A DNA stretch of 64,000 bases from Pardosa pseudoannulata. Lineage: Eukaryota; Arthropoda; Arachnida; Araneae; Lycosidae. The notes below the pieces were generated by a model. That model was not told where the DNA came from and did not search any database. It saw only the letters and a list, made by a program, of their open reading frames with translations. Of this stretch, positions 36,655-48,721 are shown piece after piece; position 1 is the stretch's first letter; each line of letters opens with the position of its first letter. Where the stretch lies: contig CM063502.1 of assembly GCA_032207245.1 (NCBI GenBank), positions 141,599,495 to 141,663,494 on the forward strand, written 5' to 3'. The position numbers were made by a program, and so were the translations under genes.

Positions 36655-39535
36655 TATCAATATTCATTAATGTTTATCGTTAAACTGATCTTAAAATACT
36701 AATTAATCATTATATTACGAAACAATTATTGTTTCAATTATATCTTTCGCGGGGTTTAAAATAAAATTATATAATTTATTATTCATTTTGTTTATTGTCT
36801 CCAGTTTTACACAAGTCAAACTGTTTCAACAAATATGAAATTGAAAAAGAAATTTTATTAAACTTTTTACCTACGCCTATAGGGTCATTTCTGGGCTATT
36901 AGCCGCCTGTGTGCAAGACAGTATCTATGTGCCCCCTATAATTATTCGGTCACTTCCTACCCATGCAAACTTCCTGTAGATCATAACTTAGCCCACTACA
37001 TAGAAGCGTACTATTAAGCTTATATTAGTGCTCCCTAGAATTGACTAGAGATTAGAAAAGTTTTTTTTATAAAAAAAAATTATATATTGTTTAACATTTA
37101 AAGTTTATGAAAATAGATTTCCCAGTTAAAAAAAGTAACAACATGCATTCAAACACATAATCTTTGTAATTTCTAATAATACTATCTAAAGAGATAGGGA
37201 GATAGTAAAATTTCGTATCAAAATTAGACATCCTAACTTGCGTTCTATTTCTTAGTATAAATATGTATGAAATTTATTAGCTGTCCTTTCAGACATTTTT
37301 TAAAAAATTACTTAATTCATTAAAAGGAAACAATTAAAATATAAAAAAACAATGCAGCATAGGAGATATCTAAGTATAAAAAGTTATATGTCTAAGTGAC
37401 TTATTTGTATAGGTTGTACGTAAATTAACATCAGATAAGAGTTTTGGGAATAATGTGTTTTACCTGTTTCCAAAATAAAATTGAAAGTTCGGAAGGCAGA
37501 ATTGTATAACGTAAATTTACTTCGCAAAACATTTTATCCGAGTTAAAACATATAAATATTAGCAGTTGAAAAATAACGTAATTATTATTCCATTCCTTGA
37601 AACAAATGTAAGAAATTTACATAACTTAGCATGAAATTCTATATTTCCTATTTACTACAAAATCAAGTTTTTAGAAAAGATTTTTAAAAGACAATTAATC
37701 CATTGTAAAAAAAATAAGTATACTTTCACAGGGGAAAACTGTCAAAAGAAAAGTTTTGTATAAATATTAGAGAGATCACATTTTCCCTTTACACTAATAC
37801 TTTACATTTTTTCTTCATTTATTCATTAATATTTTTCATTAGCATGCATTAAATTGCTTTCAAAAATGCAGATTTACTTTACTAAGAATTTATTTTAAAT
37901 TAAAAATTTAATTAAAATAAAATTACTGCAAAGGATCAGAACTTACAAAAAAAAATGATTTGGAGTCACTATAATGTGTTGCTAAAAAACGTATTGCAAA
38001 TTCACAGAAATTTAATTATAATAAATATTCGCTGACATTTAAGCTAATTATGTCTTTAGGTATAATTATTACTTGTGTAAAAGTGTATATCTTCAAATAA
38101 GCAGCTATAAAAATTTAGTTGTCTTTAATGATAAATAAAAGAAATGTTAAGTCACTGAAAAGTCAACTTTGTAATTAAAAAATAACTATTTATAATATGA
38201 AATTTATAATATGAAGAGCGGTTTTACTAAAAACTGAATGTTTTACTTGAGTTACAATATTTTTTATAAGCTGTCACCAACGAAACATGAGTTTCTGATA
38301 ACACTTAAGGTGACATAGTACCTTTCCAGAATTAAAATCTCCATTGTAACGACTGTTATTCGATTTATCCTAAAATAAAATATTTTACTATTTTTAGAAG
38401 GAATTCTCAACAAGTTCTTTAAAAATGCTGTACATTTAAAGCAGACATTTAGTTTTAGGATTTCAAGTAATATATATTTTTGAAATATCAAAAATACACA
38501 CCAAGAGAAAAAAAAATTCAATTGACCTCCAAACAACTTCTGACATATGTAGAAGCTTAACCATTATATCAAATTGAAGTAAAATATATGTTTTATTCTG
38601 TAAACCAAAACTTTAAGAGATATTTAATTTAAAACATATGCTTATCATCGTATAAAGTAAAATATAGCGTTCGTTTTAATATAATCGAGGTTCACAGAAT
38701 ATTATTTAGCTTCTATTTCTTATGAAAAATACTATTTTTAATTTTCCTGTAAACCTAAATCTTTAAAAACCTGCTCTTTAAAAAAATTTTTAAAAATTTT
38801 AAATTTAAAAAAAAGTATGAATCGTATTAATAGAATTATAAAGTTTTATTAAAAAATATACAATTGTATTAAAAGAAAGTTAACTGAATAAAAAACATAA
38901 TTAACTTTTATTTGATAAAAAGAAATTACTTTCTAATTTGCAATTTGCAAAAGTTATTTTGCTGGTATCTGGTTTTATATTTTTTTCACTTGCTGTATAT
39001 TTTGGTGTTTTCTAAAAAAAATTGTGGCTTTATATAACAAAGATAAATATTTGTTATACAGTTAGTCCCTCACTAACGACCTCGGAAAACTTTATTCTAA
39101 ACAGAGCAGAACATTTAATTTTATAACATTTAAGGGATTTCAATACTGATTGTTATATAGAATAAATTTGAGATATTTGAGATCGAAAAGTATTGTGTTC
39201 CCGTGAGGGAAAACAGTACCGTTCATAAATTAAAATGTTCATTATAACAGCCTTTTTTCAACTGATCATAAAACTGAAAGTTCTGTTTCGTTAAGAATTA
39301 TTATTTTACAAGTTTTTTCATACCTTTCAAGCTTTGAAAAAATATTTATTTTTGTCATGTCAAGCAGTATATTTTTTAAAATAACATAAAAATTATACAC
39401 GACATTAATAAAAAAGGAAATTCAGTAACCCCCAAAATAATTTTTTATGTATGTATATTAGAAACTAAATTTTAATATTAAGCTGAAATAAAATATCTCT
39501 TTTATTCTTTGAAGATATATTATTTTTTAGTATTT
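36655..39535. other. AT-rich spacer with a dispersed repeat
   Basis: A GC-richer stretch at 36870-36970 ('cgcctatagggtcatttctg', 'tgtgccccct') could be a decayed hAT-like end but is too weak to call. About 39318-39395 is the inverted partner of 9835-9900. No gene seen. Confidence 0.45.
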
Positions 39536-39537
39536 AG

Positions 39538-39845
39538 AATTTTAAAATTTAAAAAATAATAAGGTACTGAAAATATATTTCTCATATTAATATAATATAA
39601 ATTTTAATAATTTTAAAAATAATTTTAATTTTAATAATTTAATAATTTTAATTTTAATAATTTAATAATTTTAATTTTAATAATTTAATAATTTTAATTT
39701 TAATTTTAATAATTTTAATAATTTAATAATTTAATAATTTTAAATTTAATAATTTAATAATAATTTTAATAATAATATAAATTTCAAAAATTTTAAAAAT
39801 GCTAAGATACTGAAAATATATTTCTTATATTAATATAATACGAAT
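39538..39845. repeat. AT minisatellite (TTTAATAA-type) flanked by direct repeats
   Basis: 39595-39775 is built from taattttaataa-like units. It is flanked by two direct copies of a segment containing 'actgaaaatatatttct' and 'atattaatataata' (39570-39600 and 39812-39842). Confidence 0.8.
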
Positions 39846-40714
39846 TCAAAGAATACAATATTTAACTTCTACTTGAAAGGAAAATGTAGTTTCTAATTTA
39901 CAAATCCAAAAGTTAATTAAAAATTTAAGTGGATTTCTAATGTTCTAGTTTGTTGTACATGTTTAACTTTTATAATGTATTGTTTGACATAACATAAGTA
40001 AATATTTACAAATTAGGATTTCGATTTTTATATTGACTCAAATATAGGTTGTTTTAATGAAGATTTTTGATCTCGAAAATTCATGTCCCCTTATATAACG
40101 AATTATAAAATAAATATCGAGGGATATAATGGGCATACCTATTTTATACTTTACTGAATACAATGTACAGGGATTAGCACATTGTTTATAATTTGCAGAA
40201 AAGCAGTTTTATAAAAATCTCGAGCATAGAAAAATAATTTAGATATGGAAAAAGATTTAAATAGAAAAATTACATAATAAATAAAGAAATCGAGTAGTAT
40301 AATGTGCTTTTCTGCTTAGTTAGATATCAAGAACAATATAAATGGGTTAATATGTCACTTAAAAATGGAAAGAACCCTTTTTTTTAAGCTTCTAGGATGA
40401 AAAAATGTGAAATAAATTTAATAACCAGATTAAAGAGTCAATATTAACTTATCTAGTTTATAGCCTTATATGTTAAGAAGATAGAGAAGACAATTTAAAT
40501 TGTTTCCTACTTTAAAAGTGTAGAGACAAATTTAAAAAAAGTTTCAACGAAGCCAAAACTGGATTTTTATAAAGAAATTGAAGTAGCAGAATTATATAGC
40601 ATATATAAATATCGAGTGATTTAGTAGGCTTTTCTGTTTAGCTGGATATAAAAATAATGTAAATAAAACATTATTTAAGAATACAGAGAGAAACATCTTA
40701 TGTACCTACATTAA

Positions 40715-41333
40715 CACTAGATTTACGGACCGAGCCAATTTGACTCATTAAAAATTTGATCAATATATATATATATAAAACTTTAATATCACTTTTCAAA
40801 AACACACGTTAGCTTTTAGTTAAGTAATAAAATATATGTAAACTTTCATTCCTCTTCCCCGCAGACCCCCTTGATTTCGCATTATCAAATGTGGTATACC
40901 TATTTTCACGGTTGTGAGCCAATTTGACTCATAGAATGTAGATGAAAATAAATAAATATAGTAATAAATATAGTATAAAGTATATAAAGTATAGTATAAA
41001 ATAAATATAGATAAGAAGTTGAGAACACTTCCATTCGAATGACAGAAATTCATGCTACTGATGCACGGAAGAATTGTCAAGTTCAACAATCATGCAAAAG
41101 AAACAGATGTAAAAAACATTGTGCTAAATGTAATAGAAACGTTTGCGGAATATGTGTTTCGAAAACAGATTTTATATGTAAAAAATGATTTCCATGAATT
41201 TTTTGATAATAAACATTTTATTTAAATTAATTTGGAACTATTTTCTTTGCAAAAAACTTCAATTTTCTTGTATGAGTCAAATTGGCTCACTTCAGTAAAA
41301 ATAGGTATATGATCAACATCGGCAAATCTAGTG
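40715..41333 (+). mobile_element. piggyBac-derived element retaining transposase 3' end
   Basis: TTAA at 40711-40714 and 41334-41337 flank a 619-bp element. The left end CACTAGATTTACGGA and the complement of the right end CACTAGATTTGCCGA form the terminal repeat, close to the 30.9 kb MITE's. The quasi-palindrome GAGCCAATTTGACTC is at 40732-40746 and 40916-40930, and inverted at 41274-41288. A stretch near 40870-40935 is an inverted copy of the right end. The element sits inside the 175-bp satellite array, in a monomer's 'tacattaaaa'. Confidence 0.9.
41015..41188 (+). pseudogene. piggyBac transposase C-terminal cysteine-rich domain remnant
   Basis: An open 57-codon frame ends with TGA at 41186-41188. 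It contains eight cysteines at residues 21, 27, 32, 36, 39, 44, 47 and 55, with CKKHCAKCNRNVCGIC at its core. This is the arrangement of the zinc-binding cysteine-rich domain at the end of piggyBac transposases, which binds the element's ends. The DDE catalytic core is absent, so no transposition activity is expected. The stop is 145 bases from the element's right end, the expected side. There is no clear start codon of its own; an internal ATG lies at 41039. Confidence 0.78.
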
Positions 41334-44300
41334 TTAAAATTGCTGAGTAATTGATATGAAACTACAATAACAAAGTTGAAAAGATAATATTATTATCAAC
41401 TTATTTAATTGGCTTATAGTTTTAAGAAATAGTAAAGGCAATATAAATTGATTAACACTTTAACTATCGAAGAACAAATATTTAAGAAAATTTTAATCGA
41501 AAAACACACTTTCTAATTTAAAGGGAAACTTAATTAGCAAAATAACACTTTCAATATATATAAAAGAATTTTTTTTGACTTATCACTTTAACAAGGTATG
41601 GAAGACAATGCTAAAAAGTTTGTTCATTAAGAATACAGACACGAATTTCTTAAATATTTTCCATCTCGGCCGAAAACAAGATAAATTTCTAAGAAAATAT
41701 AATTACATAGTCGTTAAAAATAATAAGTCTTAACTGTGCTTGTCTGTTTCAAAAAACATTAAAGGTAGAATATTTTGACAAATTCAGCTATTATTACATT
41801 ATTATACATTGTACACAATTTTTTAAAATATCCAACGACGGAAAAAAAAAGAGATAAAACTGAAATAGCAAAATTATAGAGTCAACATAAATATCCAGTA
41901 ATTCACTGGGCTTATCGGTTTCAGCACTAATATAAGACATTGTAAGACTGTACAAGTTGATAAGTACATTAATAATATGGTTTTAAACAATTATTTTCAG
42001 AAATTGTATGGAGAAAAAAATTAGGAAATGTAAACAGCAAACTTTCGTGATCAATATAAATATTCAATAATTTACTGAGTTTACACGTTTCAAGAAATAT
42101 CGCAGACAGTACAAAAGGATTTATACATTAACAAGCGGAAACAAACAACAACAACAAAAAGTTGTCATGGAGGAAAAAATTGCATATTTATATCAAGGAC
42201 ATTTCTGTAGCAAAACCTGCCAGTTAAAATAAGTACACAGTGATTTATTAGGTTTATCTGTTTAGGAAAATATATCATACAGTACAAATAAATTAGTACA
42301 TTAAAATACAAAAAAACATAAAAATACAAAAACAAATAATTTTTCATTTTTCATCGAGACGAAAACTGACAGAAGACAGAAAAAAATTCATACACAGAAA
42401 TTTCAATAACAAAATCTGGCAATTAATATAAATATGGCGGGATTTACTAAACTTCTATTTAAGAAACTACCGCTAACAGTACTAAGCCATTTGTATAGTA
42501 AAAATACGAAAAAAAAAAACAATTTTTAAAGAAAGTTTTATCGAGGCAAAATATTGCGTATTCATACAAAGAAATTTCAATAACAAAATCTGTCTGTTAA
42601 TATAAGAATCTACTGGGCTTATCCGTTTAAAACAAGTAACACTGACGATTTGAATTGATAAGAACATTAAAAATTTAAAAACAGTTAAAGAAGTTTATAA
42701 AGGCAAAATCCGCAGAAAATTAAATCGCGATAGTCAATAAAAATACCAAGTTATTAACAGCGCTTTCCTGTTTCAGATCGCATTCACGACAATAAAAATT
42801 TATCAGTATATTAATAATAAGGTGTCAAATAACACTTAAAAAAGTTTTCATAGAGAATAAAGTTTGGAAACTTAAATACCCGTATTAAACAATATTACCA
42901 TACAAGGAAGTATTAAATGAGTCTTTACGGAAAGAAATTTCAATAACAAGATCTGGTAATTAGTATCAATACTGCGTGAGTTTTCTGTTTGAGATATCAA
43001 AGACTGTATTGATATATTCGTCTAATCAAAATACGGAGATAAATAATTTTAAAAAGTTTACATTCAGTAAAAAAATTGCGGATTTCTATAAAAAAATTTC
43101 AAAAACAAAATCTAACAGCAATTAGAAATGCAGAGTGATTTACTGATATTACCTGTTTAAGATGTCAGAGACGGTATTAATTGATTAATATATTCAAATT
43201 TCGAAAATAATCAGTTTTGAGTAAAAGTTTTCAAAAAATCGAAATTCAAAATTTGTTAATACATTAATAAGTACATTGATAATACGGAGTAAAAAAAACT
43301 ATTTAGAAAGTTTCCAAAACGAAAATATGAAGAAACATAAACAGCAAAACTGTATGGGCAATATAATCATTTAACAATATAATGGATTTATCTGCTATAA
43401 TCCATTATAGGAAAAATATCCCTAAAAGTACAAATAAATTAGAACATTAAAAACATAGAGATTAATAATTGAAAGAAAGTTTTCATATTCAAGTCAAAAC
43501 AAGTGTGTGGATTTACATATGAGAAATTCCATAACAAAAAGAGCTAATACAAATACGGAGTGATATGACTGTTTAAAAAGATGCCAAAGATCAAAATAAT
43601 TGATTTCAAAACCCGACGAACAACATTTTTTTTTAGTGTCTATCGGAGCAAAAAAATTCGGATTCGTATATAGATATTTCAATAAGAAAATATAAAAGCT
43701 AATATAAATAAGTAGTCATTATTCTGGCCCATTTAAGAAAATATCACTGAGAGTACAAAATTATTAGTACATGATTAATACAGAAACAAATTTTTGAAAC
43801 TATTTTTCTCAATATGAAATATTCCGGATTCATTTAAAGAAAATTTAAAAACAAAATTTGTCAGTTACTATGAAAGCTGAGAGATTTCTTGGGCTAAATG
43901 CTTAAAGAAAATATTGTTGACAGTACAAATTATTGAGTACAATTATTGAGTACAGTTTGTGTTAAAAGAACGGAAGCATACAATATATAATGTTTTCGAA
44001 TTGAGGCAAAAAAAAATTACGGATTTATACAATAAGATATAACAAACTTTGGCAGGAAATATTAATAAATTCGGAGAGATTTTTTAAGGTGTCAAAGACC
44101 AAATTAATTGACTAGTTCATTCAAAACACGAAAATAAAGTTTTTTTTAATTTTTCATCGAGGCAAAATATTGAGGATTTTTATAAAAAAGTTTCAATAAG
44201 AAAATCAGGAAGTTGTTTAAAATATCATTGTTAGTTCTAATAAATTAGTATATTGGTAATGTAGTTAGTACGGAAGTAAGCAATTCTTTAAAAAAGATGT

Positions 44301-46744
44301 CATGGAGGCAAAATATTGTGAACTTACATATATAAATTTAAGAAAAAAAAATGTTTTAAGTTAATATAAATAGAAAGATTTTTAAGTTCATTTCTTTAAA
44401 ATGTCATTGACAGTACAAATATATTAGTACTTTAAGAAATAAGGAAGCAAACAATTTTCTAAAATACTTCTACCACGACAAAAATTGTGGATTATATTAA
44501 GAAATTTCAATAACAAAATGTAAATGTTAATGTAAATTAGAAGTCAGATACTGGACTAATAGTAATATGTCGATGACCCTAGTTATTGAAAGTACATTCA
44601 AAACACGGTGATCAACAGTTTTTTAAATATCTAACTCCCAAATTAATTAAAATGCTAATTAGTACATTAATAAGACGCAGTCAAAGAATTATTTTAAAAA
44701 GTTTCCACCAAGAAAAAAAAATAAAACTTAAATAAGAAAGTTACACAGTTACTATAAATATCCGGTGATCTAGTGGTCTTATGTGTTTAAAAAAATATCG
44801 CAGATATTACAAATTTATTAATACATTAAAAAATAGGACACAAACAAGCCGTGGAATTACGGATATACGTAAGAAAATTTCAGTAGCCAAATCTGGCAGT
44901 TAATATAAATATTTAAGAATTCACTTTGTTTATCTGTTTAAAAAATTTCTAACTGTACAAAGTTATTTAAACTTAAAAAAATACAAAAAAGATTTTTTAA
45001 AAAATTTTCATCGATGAAAAAATAATCTAATTTATATAAAGAAATTTCAACAACATAATCTGATAGTTAATATAAATACGGAGTGATTTTTCAATTTAAG
45101 AAGATGTCCAAGACCGTATTGATTTATTTTGGTTCATTAAACAGAAACAAACAGTTTTTGAAGAAGTTTTCCAAAAATAAAAAACAAAAATTAATTAATA
45201 CCTTGAATAGTACATTAACAATAGGGAGTTAAACATGCATTTAAAAAGTTTTTATGCAGAACAAAATTGAGTAAACATAAACAGCAAAAGTTCGCACCCA
45301 ATATAAATAGAAAACGGTTTAATGGGCTTATCTGTTTAAAAAAATTTGTCACTCATAGAACAAATTATTTAGCACGTTAAAAAGACGGATACCAACAATT
45401 TATTAAAAAAAGGGGTTTTATTGGGGTAAAATTACGGATTTATGTAAATCTCAAAACAAATTCTGGCAGTTAATATAAATACAGAGTCATTAACTGGGTT
45501 ATCTGTTTCAAAAAATCACTGACAGTATAAACTGTTTATCACATTAAAGTACAGAAACAAACAACTTCGGGAAAATAAGTTTTCATAGAGAGAAAAAATT
45601 GCAGTTTTATATAAAGAAATGTTAATAACACAATATAATAAATAAGGATTATTTTTCTGTTGGCAAAAACATCAAACAGCATATTAATTGATTTATCCAT
45701 TCAAAATAAGTTTTGACAAAAGTTTCACTGATTATAAGCCAAGTTCTGGAATAATTTATAAAAAAAATTAAATAACATAATCGATAAAAATACCAAATTA
45801 TTAACAGGTCTTATATATTTCAGAAGAATTAAAAACAGTATAAATCGGTTATTACGGAGGTTAGTAAATTAGCAATGCGAAATCAATTAGTTTTAAAAAT
45901 TCCACCGAGGAAAATTTCCGTAATTCAATTTTCTTAAAATTAAAGAAACTTAAATAGAAAAATTACACCATATATATAAAAATCCTGTGATTCACTGACA
46001 TTATAAACTTTAGGAATTATCACAAACAGAACAAATTGATTAGCACATTAACTATACGGAAATAAGCACTATTTTTAAAAAGTTTTTATCGGGGTAAAGT
46101 TTGAAGACGACTACAAAGAAACATCAATAACACAATATGATAGTTAATATAATAAATAGGGAATAATTTTTCTGTTTTAGAAGACGTCAAAGAGCTATTT
46201 ACTGATTTAATCCACTCAAAACAAATCTTTTGAAAAAATCTTATAGACTAATGTAAACCAAGTTCCAAAACAATTTATATGAAAATTTAAATAATCTATT
46301 TAAATGTGAAGTTATAAACTAGATTATAAGTTTCCGAAGACGTTAATTAAAGGTAGTATAAACTGATTAATGTGATGATTATTACATTAATAATACGAAG
46401 TCAAACAATTATTTGAAAAAATTTCCACTGAGAAAAAAGTGAGAAATAAATATCAAAATTACACAGTCAATGCAAATATACAGAGATATACTGTGATTAT
46501 TACTTAAAGAAGATATCAACAGTAAAAATTCATTCAAATATTAAAAATATGGAAACAAACAGTCTTTTAAAAAGTTTTCATCAAGTAAGAAAATTGCGGT
46601 TTCTTGTACTTGCAAAGAAATAACAATAAAAAAATCTGACATGTAATCTAATAAATCTAGGGTGGATTTTCTGTTTAAAAAAATGACAAAGAGGATATTA
46701 GTAAAGTTATTTGGCTTAATGTGAGCGAAGGTGTGGGAGCTTAC

Positions 46745-46793
46745 CTTGGGAGGCCACGAGGATGAGCGCCATGAGCAGCGGCGTGATCCCCAT
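46745..46793 (-). CDS. First coding exon of a secreted or membrane protein (signal peptide exon)
   Basis: Read on the minus strand, an ATG at 46793 opens MGITPLLMALILVASQ plus one base of the next codon. The next bases are GTAAGC, giving an AAG|GTAAGC splice donor with the exon ending at 46745. The 16 residues have a polar start followed by a hydrophobic core (LLMALILVA), as in a cleavable signal peptide. A phase-1 intron straight after a signal peptide is common in animal secreted and cell-surface proteins. The ATG has A at -3 and G at +4. The frame stays open further upstream, but a TATA-like box about 100 bases upstream makes 46793 the likely start. The gene must continue to lower coordinates; no second exon was recognised, so the protein family is unknown. 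Chance occurrence of the island, TATA, Kozak context, signal peptide and donor together seems unlikely. Confidence 0.62.
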
Positions 46794-46861
46794 TCTCTCT
46801 CCACGAGTTGGCGAACGGGAGTGAGCCGCAACAGGTGGCTCCGAAACGAGCGCTCGCGGGG

Positions 46862-46900
46862 GGACTATCGCGCCGGGCGCGCCCACCCGCCCTTTTATGC
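46862..46900 (-). promoter_or_regulatory. TATA-like core promoter of the 46.79 kb exon
   Basis: On the minus strand GCATAAAAGGGCGGG lies at about 46886-46900. A TATA-like CATAAAAG directly followed by a GC box would place transcription start near 46865-46870, leaving a 5' leader of about 75 bases before the ATG at 46793. No strong initiator motif was identified. The promoter sits inside a short CpG-rich island that stands out from the AT-rich surroundings. Confidence 0.45.
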
Positions 46901-47042
46901 AGACAGACACGACGCGCGCAGCGACACGCCACACCTCTCCACGCGTAGAGTCCCACGGCCGGCAGGGAAACATACACCACGGATATACACACTTTCTCAT
47001 ACACGTGAGTGTATGTGTGGGCCGATATGTAAGCATCCTATA

Positions 47043-47110
47043 CAGCTAAACCTCGATATATCGTTTTTAAGGGGACGGAAAAGGAAAACGGTGAATGCGG
47101 GAAATTGATG
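47043..47110. mobile_element. Possible pogo-like terminal repeat
   Basis: TA then CAGCTAAACCTCGATATATC at 47043, followed by 'gtttttaaggggacgg' and 'cggtgaatgcggg', resembles pogo/Tigger ends with 'ctcgatatatcg'. No partner was found. It lies about 150 bases upstream of the minus-strand promoter. Confidence 0.4.
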
Positions 47111-47264
47111 CAGAAAATGTGTAAATGTGTGAATATGAATAAATTATTCACAACATCCAAGGGAAAGGTTGAACATTTTAATATGATAAACTTATATATG
47201 GAAAGATATTTAACATTTTAAAAATATTTTGTAATTCACTCCTGCTTTCAAAGCCGAAATAACG

Positions 47265-47295
47265 TTAAAACACCCGTTGGAGTCATTTCTACTCC
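47265..47295. mobile_element. Orphan piggyBac-like end
   Basis: TTAA at 47265-47268 is followed by AACACCCGTT and the quasi-palindrome GGAGTCATTTCTACTCC (47279-47295). A related GGAGTCATTTCGACACC lies at 51332-51348, 22 bases after a TTAA (51306-51309). No partner end seen for either. Confidence 0.35.
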
Positions 47296-47299
47296 AATT

Positions 47300-48180
47300 A
47301 ATATATATTCTTTTATAAAATCAAATAATATTTATATATTTATCTATCTGCCTATATATGTATGTATGTGTGTGTATTATAGAAATATATATATACACAT
47401 GTATAATTATATTCTTTAGCGACAAATATATAGTACCTATATATTTTAAAACGCTATATATTTATACATTTTAAATTTCTAATAACCTGGATATTACACT
47501 AGAATATAAAAATGAAGTGCATAACCTTTATATAAATACACACACACATACACACACATATATATAAAATGTGTGTGTATTCATACATATTTATATACAT
47601 ATACCGTCGACATTCTCAACAGCAAGTAGCAAGTTTCCGGTGTCCAAAAATCCAAAGTGTACTTTGGGGTTTTATACATATTCATTTTACTGCCCTCCTC
47701 CCTCTCCCGCAAACACTGAAAGCCCAAAATGTGTAAAACAATAAATAAAACAAAACTAAACAATACGAAAATCTGAAGCAAATCTTGAATTTTTATTAAT
47801 CGGTATTTAATAGACAATAACAAGTTTAATTTTTTCTAAAAAAGTTTGAACGGTTAATTTAATAATCTTAAAACGTTAAACAAGCACGGGCTAAACCTTG
47901 TAACCATTTCAAAAACATTAGAATATTGTTTATTGGTTTACTATATCCAGTTGATAAAAAGAAAGAAAAATTAGCATATTTACAAATATTTTTAAAATAG
48001 CAATTAATGGAACTTTCCAAAAACCGGGCTTAGCCCTCACTTTGTACAGGTAGATCACCTGATTGTAAAGGGTAAGTATTCTGTCGCCTCCACCTCTGAA
48101 AGTACTTTTTAACTATAACTGTGCACGTGTATATGAGATTTTAATTTTGACAAATCTTCGTGTACTTGAAAGAAACTCCT
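47300..48180. other. No gene seen
   Basis: AT-rich with short CA/TA microsatellite runs at 47350-47600. Chance frames only. Confidence 0.55.
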
Positions 48181-48183
48181 ACC

Positions 48184-48213
48184 GATTCAGGTTCCTGAAA
48201 AGGAACCTGAATC
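48184..48213. repeat. Perfect 13-bp hairpin with GAAA loop
   Basis: GATTCAGGTTCCT, loop GAAA, then AGGAACCTGAATC. No T-run follows, so it is not a bacterial-style terminator. A second perfect palindrome, GTTGTAAATTTACAAC, is at 48269-48284. Confidence 0.92.
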
Positions 48214-48464
48214 TTCCTCCTGTCCTTTCTCATGATGTTGGTTCTGATCTATGGGTAGGTCCACCACCGTTGTAAATTTACAACCTGTTAGGTTACTAAC
48301 TATGTGGTGGTTTAGGAAGGCCGTGATGCTACAGAAATTTTTATGCTGTCCACATGACATTGAAACATTCTCAATAAATCAACACAAAATCCTTTTCCCA
48401 GTTCTCCGAAATTCCCCAAAACCAGGACTTCGAACTGTAGTTATTTCTTTTGGATTCAACTAAT

Positions 48465-48721
48465 ATATGAGCCGCTCAGTGCATACATTGACTAACTCAA
48501 TTTTTTGAAAAACTACAAACATATTATAAAAGCTCTTAAAAGATGCTAAGAGTAGCCTATTCACCGATCCACTGACCCAAAAAAATTATTATTAATCCAT
48601 GCTGATAACTAAAATTGGGGAATATTGGTTTGAATGAGAACTGCGTGGAATATTTTAAGTATTGACGTTCCAGTTTATCTATATCCAAAAAATGGAGTTA
48701 GTCAATGTGTGCACTGAACAG

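Larger units (their letters stand above)
40250..46730. repeat. Diverged satellite-like tandem array, ~175-bp monomers, in putative first intron
   Basis: A recognisable phrase recurs through the stretch: a 'ggcttatctgtttaa' block, then 'gacagtacaaattaattagtacatta', then a 'gaaacaaacaattttt' block, 'gttttcatcgaggcaaaa', 'ttatataaagaaatttcaataacaaaatctggcagttaatataaata'-like pieces. I located about 34 copies of the first block, near 40312, 40629, 41411, 41577, 41737, 41909, 42078, 42249, 42448, 42616, 42760, 42980, 43146 and onward to 46670. Mean spacing is about 175 bases from 41.4 kb onward. Copies are highly diverged and differ by small indels. Variant monomers with 'gtcaaagac...attaattgatt' recur roughly every 470-580 bases after 43.5 kb, suggesting a three-monomer higher-order unit. 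The array is interrupted by a piggyBac-like element at 40715-41333 and stops next to the CpG island. Confidence 0.75.
46730..46990. other. CpG-rich island at the gene start
   Basis: These roughly 260 bases are strongly GC-rich with many CG dinucleotides (for example GCGCGCAGCGACACG near 46914). Flanking sequence is mostly AT. The island covers the putative promoter, leader and signal-peptide exon. It is the only such island in the window, which supports a real transcription start here. Confidence 0.7.

Noticed and set aside
36870..36970. hAT-like element at the GC-richer stretch
   Set aside because: Only vague resemblance ('gggctattagccgcctgtg'); no paired CAGGG ends or target duplication.
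38264..38536. 90-codon minus-strand ORF
   Set aside because: Composition fits a chance frame in AT-rich DNA; no motif, signal or conserved context.
40820..41089. Minus-strand ORF of 89 codons inside the 40.7 kb element
   Set aside because: It lies opposite the piggyBac cysteine-rich frame and is AT-driven with tyrosine runs; no motif.
46541..47108. Several longer open frames on both strands across the CpG island
   Set aside because: GC-rich sequence opens frames by chance. Only the short minus-strand exon has promoter, start and splice context; the long frame starting at 47036 shares its reading frame but begins upstream of the TATA-like box.
48184..48213. Rho-independent terminator at the perfect hairpin
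   Set aside because: No T-run follows and the genome is eukaryotic.
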